Shown here piece by piece: positions 11,621-23,703 of a DNA stretch of 64,000 nucleotides. The position numbers were made by a program, and so were the translations under genes. The notes beneath the pieces are model-generated. The model made no database searches. It had not been told where the DNA came from and saw only the letters and a program-made list of their open reading frames with translations. This DNA comes from Pisaster brevispinus. Taxonomy: Eukaryota; Echinodermata; Asteroidea; Forcipulatida; Asteriidae. The stretch spans positions 1,798,001 through 1,862,000 of the forward strand of contig JAMKCF010000019.1 of NCBI GenBank assembly GCA_023634235.1, in the 5' to 3' direction. The first letter of the stretch is position 1. Each line of letters starts with the position of its first letter.

Positions 11621-13180
11621 TGATGGAGATAACAGTCTGGAACTTGGGAATGTGCGTACATGATTAGGGAAACCTGCATTTGACTGCTTTATGTACTTGT
11701 TTTTTCATGTGCATGGTTTTGAAAACGTAATAAGTGTAATTTAATAAACCTAATACCTAAAAAATATTTTACAATTCAAATTAATGTCCCATTATGTTGA
11801 CCTCGTTGTTGCTTGCTATTTATTGTTTTAATGAAAGAAAAGACCCACATCGTTTATTGTGGTCCTATTTACATTCCGACACACCACTGCACCAAACGGC
11901 CGTAATACTAACCTACTCAACTTGGAGATGCCAAGACGCTGGCGATGTTAATATTAATGTGGGAATGTGATCCCCTACGGCTGTGCCAGTTATGGCATTA
12001 CTCGTACAGGGTGCATGGCCCAAGCATCAGAGCACAGGGTTACTCTATTGCTGCGCATTCGTCACATTGTTGTAATAACTAACCAGTGATACGTGTCTTG
12101 CCGTCTTGGAATTCATTCATGGCATTTGACAGTGTTTATTTATATGTTCGATTTCATACCAACAATAAATGGCGTCGGTACAATGTGTAAATGCAAAAAT
12201 GACCCAAGTAAACGAAACAAAAGCAAGATGGTTAACTGCCAATTTCACAAACATTGCACTAATCGTCATTTAACGACACTTTCATTGTGTGCTGATCAAC
12301 GTTGTTTTACTGTGATTGTCATCTAGTCAACGCTATTGTCATTTAATAAGGTAATTTTTACAGGCATTGACATGGTAAACACAACCATTAATGCCACCGT
12401 TATTTTTTACTAAATCCATCTTTACCTTCACAAATAAAGAGTGAGTAATAATGGATTATTTTAGGTAAATTTTTGTGTCCAGGCCTAAAACGGTTTCTAG
12501 GTGTAAAGATTTATATGTATTATCACATAGAAACCAGTCAGTCTGAATGTATTCAATTAATTTATTGGAAGTAACACACTGTCATATGAGGAAGTTGACG
12601 TTGAAAAGTACTTTAAAATGTTAAACGCGACATCCATACTTTGTGTTAAATAATCCAAAGCAACGACGTTGATTTGACTTGTCTTGGTGTGTACTTATTT
12701 CACTTCTTCTCACGTAACGTTATCTTGTAGCATTTCATAATGTGATTAACATTTGTTACCCATCGATCGGAATATATTGATTTAGATCTGTCTCGCTCCA
12801 AATTTAGAAAGTTAAGAATCCCTTCCCCCAATAAACAAATTAATTCATAAAAACTTTAGTAAGTAAATAAATTCATGAATAAAATACAAGATAATTCATA
12901 ACTTTTCATAATTTCTGTCTTTGTTCAACCTGTGTATCTGTTCGTTCTTGTTCCTGTTATGTTCTGTTTGTCTGTCCATCGGGCATCTCACTAAAAGCCC
13001 AGCTTCCACACGTTTTGATTTCTGTCTTTTAAAACTTGATTTATGGTTACTTCTTAAATTCAATTTTTGTGTATATATTGTTTAGAAATTTTCATGAAGT
13101 ATGGAAATAAATGTAAGTTTAAATGAAATAAAATTTAACAGCAACAAATTGACAATATTAAAAACAATATTCTTATTTAC
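11621..13180. other. Non-coding stretch, intron or intergenic
   Basis: AT-rich and without a supported exon. If 13181-13308 and 10265-10427 belong to the same gene, a further exon converting phase 2 to phase 1 is needed somewhere between them; I could not identify one. A hydrophobic or signal-anchor exon was looked for and not found. Confidence 0.4.
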
Positions 13181-13308
13181 CTGATTAAAGCTCTGCCAAC
13201 TTCTTCATATTCGTCTTCATCTACCTCCATACGATGTCTGCTATCTCCTTCATTATCATCCCGCTCAATGTAAATCTCAGGAGTTGGTGGCTGCATCACT
13301 TCCATCAT
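13181..13308 (-). CDS. Candidate first coding exon encoding an acidic N-terminus
   Basis: Begins ATG-ATG (13308-13303), encodes 42 full codons rich in Asp/Glu (EVDEDEYEEVGRALI near its end) and stops at a strong donor CAG/GTAAAT (GT at 13180-13179) in phase 2. An in-frame stop upstream limits the frame to about 13 more codons. The acidic start without a signal sequence would suit a cytosolic or type-II membrane protein. It lies on the same strand, 3.5 kb upstream of the meteorin-like exons, but direct splicing to 10265-10427 would be out of phase. Function unknown. Confidence 0.45.
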
Positions 13309-14138
13309 CTTAAAAAACCTCCGTACCCCACCGATGAATATAAACTGTCGTCAAGACTAACCGAGTCGATAACTGAAGATCGTTTAGCACTCACTGTGCA
13401 ATCGACATGACATTATTATTGAAATACAGTGGGGTTGAGACAACGGATATGCCTATGCCAGACTGAGCCAGCGGTGTGCTTTTGTCGTCAAGTTATCACG
13501 CTCAGCGCAGTTGTGGCGAAATGATAAGTTCTTCAAGTTTATCTGTTATGCCAGTAAGATAGCTTTGTGTTGGTGTGTCGTAATGCTAGAATTCTGTCTA
13601 AGCGACGATGGTGTGGATAGGCCCGTTGCCAAGCGAGTCATCCATTTGATATGAGTGAAGTATTTATCGCGGGTCGTTGTATTGTAAAGTGTAAATTCTG
13701 GAATGTTTCTCACCCTCTCATAAATACAGAATACAACCTGTGACATTTAAACCCCTTCATATTTCCAGACACACGGCATATCTTACTTCCAAAGTCACTA
13801 CTTCAATCAACGCAGTTATGTAGGTCGATTTGGATGCATTGTTCAGAATATTTGGATCAGATTTTCTCCATTCTTGAACATATTATTTCTTTGTCTTGGT
13901 AGAGGGGTTATGATGTTTCTTCCTCAGACCTGCAACAGCTCTTTGGGTAAAGGGTTAACTGAAGATACATTGTAGATGATCCACGTAAGATTTCTTTTTG
14001 AAAGGAATAGAGGATTCCAGTAGGCTTTTCGAGACGCCTGCCCCCCCCCCCTGCTTCGCGAACCAAACACACGAGACGAGTTACGTTGTTTTTTACGTGA
14101 AAAGGGTTTATTTCTGTTGTCAGTTTGTTGTTTGGTGG

Positions 14139-14285
14139 TCATCGAGGTTGGTGGATGTCGAGTATACAATCACCGACAGTTCTCAGTGACTCTTCCCACT
14201 GAGAAGGCTTCGTAACATTTCGTGAAACCCTGTCAGTAATGGTGTCAGTGCTGATGTCAAAGATTTCAGATAATCCAACAGCCAT
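14139..14285 (-). CDS. Possible short exon or small ORF, 48 codons
   Basis: Follows an acceptor-like CTTTGCAG, then reads from ATG (14285) through a codon-biased stretch with FDISTDTITDRVSRNVT and KPSQWEESLRTVGD to a TGA at 14139-14141. An alternative donor (TCG/GTGATT) lies inside. No domain recognised. It could be an exon of an unlinked minus-strand gene or chance. Confidence 0.25.
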   Translation of the reverse strand: MAVGLSEIFDISTDTITDRVSRNVTKPSQWEESLRTVGDCILDIHQPR

Positions 14286-16135
14286 TTTCAATGTATCTGC
14301 AAAGTGTCTATGCAAAATAAACTCTTGAGGAAATCAGTTTTAAAATTGATGAAAAAACAAAAACAAACCAACAAACACCTCAACACCCAACAAACAAGCC
14401 CCCAAAACAACAACCCACCCCCCCCCCAAAAAAAAAAAAAAAACCTTGTAAATTTGATATAAGTTCACTATTCGTTTATAAATACTCGTAATAATAATGT
14501 AAAGAACTCACTTATGAGTTTTAAACTTGCAGCAAACTCATTTGTCAAACAATCAAATTAAAGGTATTGTACAGATTGGTCAGATTGTACAAAATAGTCG
14601 CAGACAGTGTTCATGTTATGTGTGTGATCAACCATAATTTTATACATGAAATAAACCTGTGAAAATGTGGGCTAAGTCGGGAGAAAATAGTGGAAATGCA
14701 CAATTTGCAGAAATGTAAACGCGTTGTCCTTAATTTTGTTGTAACAACCGAAATAAGCTGTTGCTTTTTGGGCTTTTTTAGTTGAAGTTTTAACAAGTGG
14801 TGAGTAAAATCGTTCTTTTTTTAAATTAAGTTGTTAAAATAAAAACCTTGTTAAAACTTTAACTATTATTATTAATGTATCTGTCAAACAATTTGGAATC
14901 AGTCTCTTTTTAAAAAAATCGGTTATTTGTTTATTCGGTTATTCGGTTGTTTAAACGGATTAACTTTCTTTTGTGTGTCCTGAACAGGCGTATACGTCTA
15001 CTATTATTGTTAATCTGAAATTTCATCTCTTTCCAATCTTCTAAAGATTTTTTTTCATTTGTCTGAAATATTGTCATGGTCAAGGGAATAGCACTAAAAG
15101 ACCCCCCCCCCCCCATCAAATCACTGTTGCTTATTTCGGTCGTCCGCAATCGAATTAAGCACGATACACAACAAGCGTCCTTTGGGCTTTTTTATGCCAA
15201 TTCAAAACCAAGCACTTCTGAGCGAACACATTAGATCCCTGACAAAACGTGGGCCAACGTGAAATTCTATTTTCTTGAAGAACGTGACCATCTAATTTGA
15301 TGAGAATAGTTGCATGCGGTGTTATTATTAAAAACTACAGAATTTAACTAGGTTTGTTCTTCTATTTCCTCTTCTATTCTCATAAAAATCAATATATCTT
15401 TCAAAAAACTTAACAAATAAAACACAAGTAAAAAACAAACATTTATGTTTGTTTGTATGTTTTGTTTGTTGTTGTTGTTGTTTTTAATTGGTTTTTTTAT
15501 GCCAAATCAAAACCAAGAACTTTTGACCGAGCACAAAAACCCTGACAAAACATACATGTTATTCTATGTTTTCTAGAAAAACGTGACCATCTGATCTGAT
15601 GAAAGTTTCTTAAGATATTTTCACGGTGTAATTATACAATATTGTATACAGTAAAATGTAGTAAAATAGTTTGCTCTTCTACCTCTACCTCCATGGTTCT
15701 CCTAAAACCAATAATGTATCATACCTTAAAAATTGCTTTTTGTTAAAACAATTAAAACTAGTAAAAATTATCAATCATTTATGTACAATCATAAACAGGT
15801 CTTGCTATAGGCAGATATTTCTGAATTGTTCTTATTTTGTGGAAACCTCTCAGCAATGTATCGGGGCGTGTACTGTTAATGAGTATTGCAGGTATCAGTA
15901 CTTATAATGCCAAACATTTATTGTACCTGCAAAGTTACTGAGATACACTGATTGTGTGTCGTGCGCTGTGATAGGGACTCATAAAGGTTTTTCTGGTCGT
16001 TTTCGGCATGAAAGCAGCCCATTTGACTTTCATTTATTCGTATCAAAGTGATTGTGCCCCCCTGAATTGAAACCTTCCTTCGAATTCACATGCGAATTAA
16101 TACGATGTTCAATTAAACTTATAATGCGTTCTTAT
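14286..16135. other. Non-coding AT-rich stretch with simple-sequence runs
   Basis: Contains a C10/A15-type low-complexity tract near 14415-14445, another C run near 15103-15114, and paired copies of a sequence with GACAAAAC and AACGTGACCATCTAAT/TGATC near 15240-15300 and 15540-15600, probably an old repeat. No exon supported. Confidence 0.5.
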
Positions 16136-16450
16136 TATAGACCTTTCTTTTGCAACGTCACAGCCCAAGTTTTTGCCAACCCAGGTTGGAAAACTATGGA
16201 AAGCCATCAAATGCAAAACAAAAACAGATAGCTACAGTTTGTAACAACGTTACACAAATATTCAAAAATAGTGTTGAATTTATTGGAAACAAAGCAACCG
16301 GTCATGGGAGGTATTTTATTTAATTAGAAGCTTGCCGAAAATGTTGAATTTAGTTAAAACATCTGTTAACACGATTGAATGTTTTACTAACTTTCGGCGG
16401 TCCGTGCCAACCAGCGCGGTTTGTTTATCAACAATGGAAAGGTCTATAAA
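16136..16450. mobile_element. Short TIR element (MITE), about 315 bp
   Basis: Perfect 13-bp inverted ends TTATAGACCTTTC and GAAAGGTCTATAA. The sequence inside the ends is not symmetrical. There is no open frame. The superfamily is uncertain; TTA/TAA at the extreme ends would suit a 3-bp or TA duplication. Confidence 0.6.
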
Positions 16451-17003
16451 GCCATTCGAAATCGGCATTCAACTTTAACTTATTAGCATAATATTAATAG
16501 GCGCAACCACAGACTTTTTTTTGCGAAAAGCTGCTGCGAATTTATATATTGTTTATAAGTGGATTACTAAATGGAATGGTTTCCTTTTTTTATTACATGA
16601 CGCAAAAGAACAATATTGCGCATTTTGGGGCCCATGGTGTTTTGACACCCGAGGGAGCAAACGGCACCCGGGGGAGCCGAGGGGTTTTCTTTGAGCAAAG
16701 CCTAACCCATCCCCCGACCCCCAACCCCTGCCCCAATTCAAAAATTAACAGTTAGACCTATGTCATTTTCATTGCTTTAGAACTTACCAACTGTAGCTAG
16801 GTGTTATTGTTGTCTCTTTGCGGGAAACAGATTTTTCTTGATGTTAGACAGGAGTTAAAATGTACAAATAAGTTTGAAAATCAGTTTAGAGTTTTGAATA
16901 ACGTTATTGAACGAACGCCACACAAGTCATGTTAACAGTTTATGCATGCTGGCTCTCTCTCAAAGTGCCCTCGCCTTTGCGATTACCGTTAACTTTGAAA
17001 TCC

Positions 17004-17810
17004 TCATTGTAAATCGTACCGAGTTGCCAAATCTGAGTAGATACAGAACGACCCGGTTGTCTTGAACTTGGCAGGGTCTTCTGAGCTGGTTGCGTTGTTC
17101 AGCTGGCACAGCTTCTTGGGAGCTTCCTCGGCCTGTTTGATGTTGAAGGAGAGACATCTTGGTTCATTGCTGCAAGCCAAGACGCACTCCATCATACTCT
17201 TAGTGACAAACTCTCCAATGATGTGGTCTACAAGGCACAAGGAGATAAGATGCTGGTCACTGCCGATAGAGGAACAGTAGGTACGGGGTTCCTCGGGACG
17301 AAGAACGCAAACAGCTTGGTAATGTTTCAGAGGGTCAGAACACGCTACGTCATGCCACATTCCACCATCTTTCACTATGTCTCCCTGCTTCGAATACCGC
17401 ATAGCAAGACAGTTCTCTGATCTGCCCCCGTTCGGCTCTCCATTATACATGTTGAAGTATTCTGCACCAATCATCTCACCACGTTCCTCACACTTCCAGC
17501 TCCCTTCATGTTTAATGTCATTGCAAGCCACCCACAAATGTTCTACCCCGCGATTGTCAGGCTTACGTGGTCTCATGCTTACAAGTAGATCATTTTCTTG
17601 GAAAGAGCGAGGGGCAAGCATCTTGCATCCCATATCCCAGCAGGTTGATCGAGATGACTCCCAGGGCGCTCCTTCAGGGGTAAGACGATAACACGAGTTA
17701 CCCCATGATTGCCACAAAGGAGGGCAGCATCCGGCACTAGAGGAGCAATTCTCTGATCTAGATACTAAAATCAGTGATCCAAGAACCGCCACAATTCCAA
17801 GCAATGACAT
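17004..17810 (-). CDS. Secreted C-type lectin with PAN/apple domain, intronless (paralogue 1)
   Basis: A single uninterrupted frame of 268 residues. Residues 1-19 form a signal peptide (MSLLGIVAVLGSLILVSRS). A C-type lectin domain spans about 29-170, opening with CCPPLWQSWGNSCYRL and carrying the calcium/sugar site EPN (125-127) and WHD (152-154, in place of the usual WND). A cysteine-rich PAN/apple-like domain spans about 190-258 (MMECVLACSNEPRCLSFN). EPN is the mannose-type specificity motif of the family. Expected to be extracellular, with glycan binding for immunity or adhesion as the likely role; this role is inferred. The nearest relative is the intronless gene at 30051-30815. An A/T-rich TTTAAATA at 17934-17941, about 125 bp upstream, is a weak TATA candidate. 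Confidence 0.9.
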   Translation of the reverse strand: MSLLGIVAVLGSLILVSRSENCSSSAGCCPPLWQSWGNSCYRLTPEGAPWESSRSTCWDMGCKMLAPRSFQENDLLVSMRPRKPDNRGVEHLWVACNDIKHEGSWKCEERGEMIGAEYFNMYNGEPNGGRSENCLAMRYSKQGDIVKDGGMWHDVACSDPLKHYQAVCVLRPEEPRTYCSSIGSDQHLISLCLVDHIIGEFVTKSMMECVLACSNEPRCLSFNIKQAEEAPKKLCQLNNATSSEDPAKFKTTGSFCIYSDLATRYDLQ

Positions 17811-18989
17811 CTTGAAAGAAATAAGCGTTTTGGACAGTGAACATGTATTTTGTTAAAATTGTGGTAGTTTATTCAGGACACCTTTCATTAAACATAAGGC
17901 ACCACTTATGACAGTACAGTGCGTTTTACAAGGTATTTAAAGTGTGTGGGGTTTTTTTTTGCCTCGATAGGGTTCGTCCATTCTCCCCAAGCATCGCAGG
18001 ATTGAACACAAAAATAGAAGATCCTTTTGTCTAATTGTAGTTACGTCTGTGTATAGCAACCAGCGACTACCATAGCAACTGTTTCACATTTTTTGACGTG
18101 AACCAAGCCTTGTTGTTTTAAGTGCGTGTAATGTTAATTTGTTATATTAAGGGAATCGAAGTGCGGTGAAGAGGTTTTAAACTAGTTATTTAAACTCAGA
18201 ATACGTATCGTGGAATAGTACACAAATAATGACTGCTTCAGGAAAATAGATCGCTCCGGGGATCACCGAGGGAGTCGTACTTTTAACCATATCACAAGTA
18301 AAACCAGCCAATATTTGTTTTATAACACCCCAAACAGGTTGCTTCTAGGCTTCTATGTACCAAGAAGCTGTTGTTGCTATGGGTATTGTACATTTTTTGC
18401 TATGGGATAGTACATTAGTTCCTATGGGATAGTACATCGGTTGCCACGGCTATAGTACCTTGTTTGTTGCGTGTATAGCGCGTCGCGTTCGCACGGTTTT
18501 CCAGTAAAAATAAGACATATCATGTGACGCGCTCTAAACCAATCAAAAGGCAGAATACTTGTAAGAGGTGTTATAATGGAAACAATAAGTATCATCACTT
18601 CAAACAATGACACGTTGAAAGTAATCACTTTCTTATTGGGAATGTCGTTGAAATTGTGGCTCTATAGTTCAAGACTGTTAGCCATTGAAATATTAGTACA
18701 TTTCTGTCTCTTTCGTCTCATGTGATATGTACTTCTTTATCTCCCATCTCATGAATGGCAGTGAATTTAACAAAGTATGTCAAGTAAATCTCCGACATCA
18801 CTATTATTATATCGTAACCTATAAACTAATTGAACTATAATGGTTCAGTGTAGGAAAAGTTTACGTGTTCATATCTTTGTGTCTATTTATGTTTAGGTCC
18901 TTGCTAACAACAAGGAATTTCATATAGAACTGCGTCAATTGACGAACAGTCTGTTAGTCGTTGTAAAATATTGCTGACCCTGCTTTGTA
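17811..18989. other. Intergenic region upstream of lectin 1
   Basis: No supported exon. Includes a short tandem array at 18373-18462. Open frames here have no recognisable domains. Confidence 0.5.
18373..18462 (+). repeat. 22-bp minisatellite, about 4 copies
   Basis: Four imperfect head-to-tail units of 22-23 bp with consensus TTGCTATGGGATAGTACATT; the last unit is the most diverged. Confidence 0.75.
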
Positions 18990-19133
18990 TAGACCATGCA
19001 AGTGTCGCGCGTATTCGAACGTTTTTGGGACCACTGTGGTCCCACGTACATTGCTTTAACGCGTGAAAGCAACAAACTCACGCGCTTTAACGGATCCCAA
19101 ATATTCGAATACGCGCGAGACTTGCACAGTCTA
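18990..19133. mobile_element. Foldback MITE, 144 bp
   Basis: Ends TAGACCATGCAAGT and ACTTGCACAGTCTA. The arms extend inwards through a TCGCGCGTATTCGAA / TTCGAATACGCGCGA pair to TTGGGA/TCCCAA. The centre holds a second perfect hairpin (TGGGACCACTGTGGTCCCA). TA lies at both borders. No coding capacity. Confidence 0.75.
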
Positions 19134-19275
19134 TTGTCAATTTTCCATTTCATTGTACCTCGTTTTGTATGCTTATTAGCAACAAATAATTGTAACGTGA
19201 GCTGCGCCATGTGGCGATTAGTCTGGCGCTCAATGTCAGCCATTTTGGTTCGTGTTGCCCTTCCCCCAATTAGTG

Positions 19276-19410
19276 TTAGGCCGTGTCCGAAACGGCGACT
19301 TCGGCTACAGCTACGGCTAGATCGCGTGCGTCTGCCTATTCTTCAACACTGGCAGACGCGCTGATCTAGCTGTAGCTGTAGCCGAAGTCGCCGTTTCGGA
19401 CACGGCCTAA
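19276..19410. mobile_element. Near-perfect GC-rich hairpin element, 135 bp
   Basis: Arms of about 60 bp beginning TTAGGCCGTGTCCGAAACGG pair along almost their whole length around a loop of about 15 nt (near ATTCTTCAACA). TTA/TAA form the extreme ends. It resembles a PIF/Harbinger-type MITE in size and ends, but the superfamily is inferred. It lies 143 bp from the previous foldback element. Confidence 0.75.
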
Positions 19411-21008
19411 GTCTAGAGTAAGTTGGCGGTTAGGTTTCGCATGGAGGTCGCCATGGGTTACGTGACGGAGAACGTTAAACTGTTAAATCACACAAAAGTA
19501 GGTTTAACGACAAATGGTGGGTTTGCCAATGAAATATGTCAATTGTTAAGATAATAACTATTATGCAAGAAAGTTTTTTGGGGGCAATCATTTTTTTCCG
19601 TTCGATACGTTGTCGCCATTTTGACGAATCAATCCACTAAACATGTTCGAGTGAATCATAGACCACGCATGCGTGATTTAAATGGCAAATTGACTTAAGG
19701 TTAGCTCCCGAACTAGCTCCTAGTTCCTGTTATTGTGTTATTGTCAATGTTTCATCTTACTTGGTTTCACCCCCCCAAAAAAAAAAAAAAAAAAATTAAA
19801 AAAGCAGAAACATAAACATAAACATGAATAAATAGCTCTGTGTTACCCTCTGTGGACATTTCTTTGTTCTGTGCACGTACGAAAAAATATATTCTTCAAC
19901 CCCTATTTTTCGTTGCCTCTTTGTCCCCAGATTTTGATAAACCCTTTTTGTTAGAATCAGCGACGTACGCGTTGTGTAGTCCATCATTCAGCCCATAGTT
20001 TTATCTGATTAAAAACATATATTGATCCGCGAAGAGAAAAATGTCCTTGCTTTTTCCAATATTACAGATTTTGCCATGGTAACACTTCTTTTTAAATAAT
20101 TGCTTGTTCGCATCAAGTGATCGTTTGTATGTAATTGTTTTGTTCGTGTAATCTCATGTCAGTATAGAATTAACGAAAATGGAAAATAAAAGCAAGGTCA
20201 CATACTTGATTTATTGTACTGAAGTTTGTTTTGGCGGTGGTGGTGGTAAGGGGGGGCGGGGGTCTTGTCTTGCTACATTTTGTTGTTTATTTAAAACGGA
20301 ATGTTATCAGCCTTTTGAGAAATTGCGAACATCATGAGTGTACAACGTTTGGTGTAGGTGTTTAAACAGACAGATTTTCCCAAACCAAACAGTGTCCATC
20401 ATTCTCAAAATGGCTTCCTGCTTTCAGTTCATCAATACATCGTATAATTATCACTCCTGTTCCACTGCTGCGTTTGTTGGTGGCTGTATTAGAAAGACTT
20501 TCATGCATGCAGTCATTCTGCGGCAACTTGCGCGTTGCGTGTACGTTGCAGTTTGCATTTTGACAAGCTGTGATCTTTTGTCTCAAACGAATATCTTTCG
20601 GAGGGGTTTTCTATTGTATTTCAAAAAAAGTATAATGATTGAAGGTGTAATCATATCATAACTCCTTTCAAAGAAAAGCTTCCTGAACCAAAAGAAGACT
20701 TGGAGAAAAGCAGGAGTCTCACCGCATTAAGCGTTTAAGGGGCAACGATGGCAATGACGCTTTCTTTAAATCTGACCTCTCCGCTGGTTAAATTATCAAA
20801 CTTAACAAGTTTCCTTAAGTTTGTATTTCTATCTTGAAGTATAGCGTAGCCTGAGAAAGTTTGTTTGATTTCTTAGTTCCATTGAAAAATGATTAAGGCT
20901 TCAAGATATTTCAAAAATGTTACATCAATCTAGCATGAAGCGAGAAATCATATAATTATATCGAATGATACACAGATAAAAGTTGGGTAAAGTCAGTATT
21001 GTAAGTAT
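19411..21008. other. Non-coding region downstream of the SDR gene
   Basis: No exon supported. Includes a C/A homopolymer run at about 19770-19795 and a G-rich tract near 20230-20262. The SDR 3' UTR should begin at 21008 and run leftwards; no AATAAA was found close to the stop. Confidence 0.5.
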
Positions 21009-23703
21009 TCATATTGTTTTATGTTTCTCGCGTTCTTTCATTGCAAGTTTCTTCTTATTCTCTATTATCTTTGTAAACATTAAACTATAGACGTTGTCCG
21101 CTATGAAGGCGGGAAGAAAAGACATTGGCTTGTAGAAGAACTTTGCGTCCAATCCGGGCAGGTAACGTCTCCACGGAAACCGAGCACTAAGCGCGTGTTC
21201 CATTGCGTTAGTTACTGTTGTCAAGTTTGGTGACGACATGCGCAAGGCGTCGGAAATGAGAAGTTGCACTGCAAAGAAAAAGCAAACAATTAACCTATAT
21301 GATTACATTCACGGCATGCATAGCCTATGGGGGACTTTGGAGCGCTAGGTGGCAGCAGACTTACTAGGGACATTTCCATTGTTAACGTAGTTTTGAGCAT
21401 GCACACATTACCGAGAAAAATGGGTTTACACGGTTAGTCAGCTGCCGGCCGCCTACCGTCCCAAAAGCCCCCCATTGGTTGACAAACACCGGCACTTAGG
21501 CAGACGCATATGCGCGTATGCGTCACGAATGAAAGGCGCAGTGAATGAAAGGCGCTGTTATAAAATAGCGGTCAGATCGATTCCGTTCAGTTTTAAATTG
21601 GAGGCATGCGCATTTAAAAGGATGGCATCTGCGGCTTTGCTTTTTGCGTATCCTTCTTAATAATGTTTACAAGAAGGGTTCGTGTTCCTTGATTGCATGG
21701 GTTGTCGTATAATTGTTGTTTTGAATATGTGTTTATTTGTGTTACAATTTGTATGAGAAGGGGCTGGTGAACTTACTTGCTTCAAGTGTAATGTCACCAC
21801 CGATATCATCTTTCTCTGACTGGGGGAGTCTTTCCCAGACTGTATTCATCCTCCTCTTCATCGCATCCACATCCGAAAATGTACCCTGAAATGCACCAGG
21901 TTCGATGATATGCACGGATACGCCTGATGCCTTCATTGAACACCTAGAATTAGAAAAATCAGATTGAAATAAAATGGTTTATTTCGATGATTGTTGTTTT
22001 TATTCCAAAAATAATGTGTTATAGAAGTGTAACTGATCCCAACCATTCTACGAATTATCGACACCTTAATAATTATTTTAATCTTGAAGATAAAACTACA
22101 TAGTCGTGTATTGAGAGAGTTGCGACAACTTGCGAGTATAATAGAAGCCATTTTCGGCACAAAAATACCGCATTTGTGCTCAAGGTGCCAGACCATACTG
22201 CACATTGGGTTGTGCTACATTTTTGACAGAAAATGGCGTACAGCAACCTCATGATTAAAGACAACTGGGCCCTCCATGTTGCAACTCTGGTCAGAACAGA
22301 AGCCTACGCCGTGAGCTGCGTTTTTATACCGGTTGTGTCAAGATATCTTTCTTGAACAAGACGGAATTAATGTAACGTTCCACTTCCAGTTATAATTGTC
22401 CATTGTATAACGGTAGAGGTTGAGTTTAACCTAACCTAATATTGTCTGAGAAGGCCTCAATACCAGCTTTTGACACGGAATAAATGGTCCCAGCAGTTGG
22501 GAAGAGGGCAACTGCGCTGGACACGTTGACCACTCGCCCCTTGGCTGTCCGTAGAAGTGGATACAGCATGTTGGTCACTTCAATGGCTCCCAGAAGATTC
22601 ACGTTGAGTACATTTGTGAGGTCATCTCTGGTCAACCAATGGAAGGGTCCCATAGGGCAGATAATTCCGGCATTGTTGACTAAACCCCATAACCCTAAAA
22701 ATCATATAACACATGATTAATTGTCAATAATAAATTTTAAATTTGACCGATCATTTTTATTAGGTAACACATAGTACTGTACAATGTGTGAATATTGATT
22801 TACTAGATAACTGCAAAATGTTAAGGCGACTATTTCCAGTAGTGCGACCTCATTCAATAGTGCTGTTTAGAGGTGATGGCCCTAACTCGCTAGTGCAGTA
22901 GGCCTAAATGACGTAAAATTCCCTTTTAGTAGCGTGGTGGGGTGCTGCTCTTCATTCAACAGTGCAGTATGTGAGGTGATGATAAACCTCATTACTATTG
23001 CAATAAGATGATTGACCTCACTTGATTGATTTGATTATCTTTATAGAAGCGTTGTACATAAAGTGATGGACCTCATTGTTGTAGTGATATTGCTGTAAAG
23101 TGACATGGCTTTCTTAGTACCAACGAATAAGAGTACAAAAGATAACTCGTATAATGTCCTTCTGTTGGGAAGAGGGCGACTGCCCCCAAAACAAATACGA
23201 AATATTGCAATCAATGAGATAACCCTCAAATAGTATCCATTGCGTTTATGATTACGATTTGGGTTTATGGGAATTGATAGGATGTATAAATCTACTGTTT
23301 TTTAAGGTGTACCTCGATCGTTCCATTGACCTCAATGGTCAAGGGACATACCCTCATGTAGTGTGAACCTCGTACCTTTACCAACCGGTATGATATCTTG
23401 TATTTGATCACGTGCTTTTCGGATGCTCTCGCTGCTCTTAACATTAAGTTGTATTGCGGTGAGCCTCGTTGACGTCACACTCCTCAGTTTCGTCATGCCT
23501 TCCTCTGTCAGGCAGGCCGCAATCACGTGACAGCCTCTGTGTTCGTCCAGGCTACGTGCGAGGAGATTCCCAAACCCCGTATCGCATCCCGTGATGCAGA
23601 CATATTTCCCTCTGATATCAATGTGGGTATATTCGATGATTACAAAAACCAGGATAACAGCAACCACTGCTGCAGAGGCCACGATTATCAGCCACATGTC
23701 CAC
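21009..23703 (-). CDS. Short-chain dehydrogenase/reductase of the SDR9C type (retinol / 17-beta-hydroxysteroid dehydrogenase-like), 4 exons
   Basis: Exons 23376-23703, 22436-22694, 21777-21943 and 21009-21268 join in phase (1, 2, 1) with good acceptors and donors and give 337 residues. The N-terminal hydrophobic segment (about residues 4-23) suggests a membrane anchor. The Rossmann cofactor motif TGCDTGFG lies at 38-45, NNAG at 116-119, the catalytic Ser in NVSS at about 168-169, and the YSVSK active site (Tyr181, Lys185) follows. HIIEPGAF follows in exon 3 as in RDH/HSD17B6 enzymes. The family uses NAD(P) to oxidise or reduce retinoids and steroids at the endoplasmic reticulum. Length is slightly above the usual 317. 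All catalytic residues are present, so it looks functional. Which substrate it uses cannot be told from sequence. Confidence 0.92.
21325..21480. repeat. Short inverted-repeat element in SDR intron 3 with CTCF-like motif
   Basis: The ends CCTATGGGGGACTTTGG and the complement of CCAATGGGGGGCTTTTGG form imperfect termini. Just inside the left end, GCGCTAGGTGGCAGCAGACT resembles the CTCF core and recurs (GCTCTAGGTGGCAGCAGACT) at about 62250-62272 in a NUP133 intron, so it is part of an interspersed repeat. Confidence 0.5.

Noticed and set aside
17062..17691. Plus-strand frames opposite lectin 1
   Set aside because: Shadows of the intronless lectin gene on the minus strand.
19796..19987. Minus-strand frame next to a homopolymer run
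   Set aside because: Ends in low-complexity Phe/Met repeats from the AAACAT tract; no coding features.
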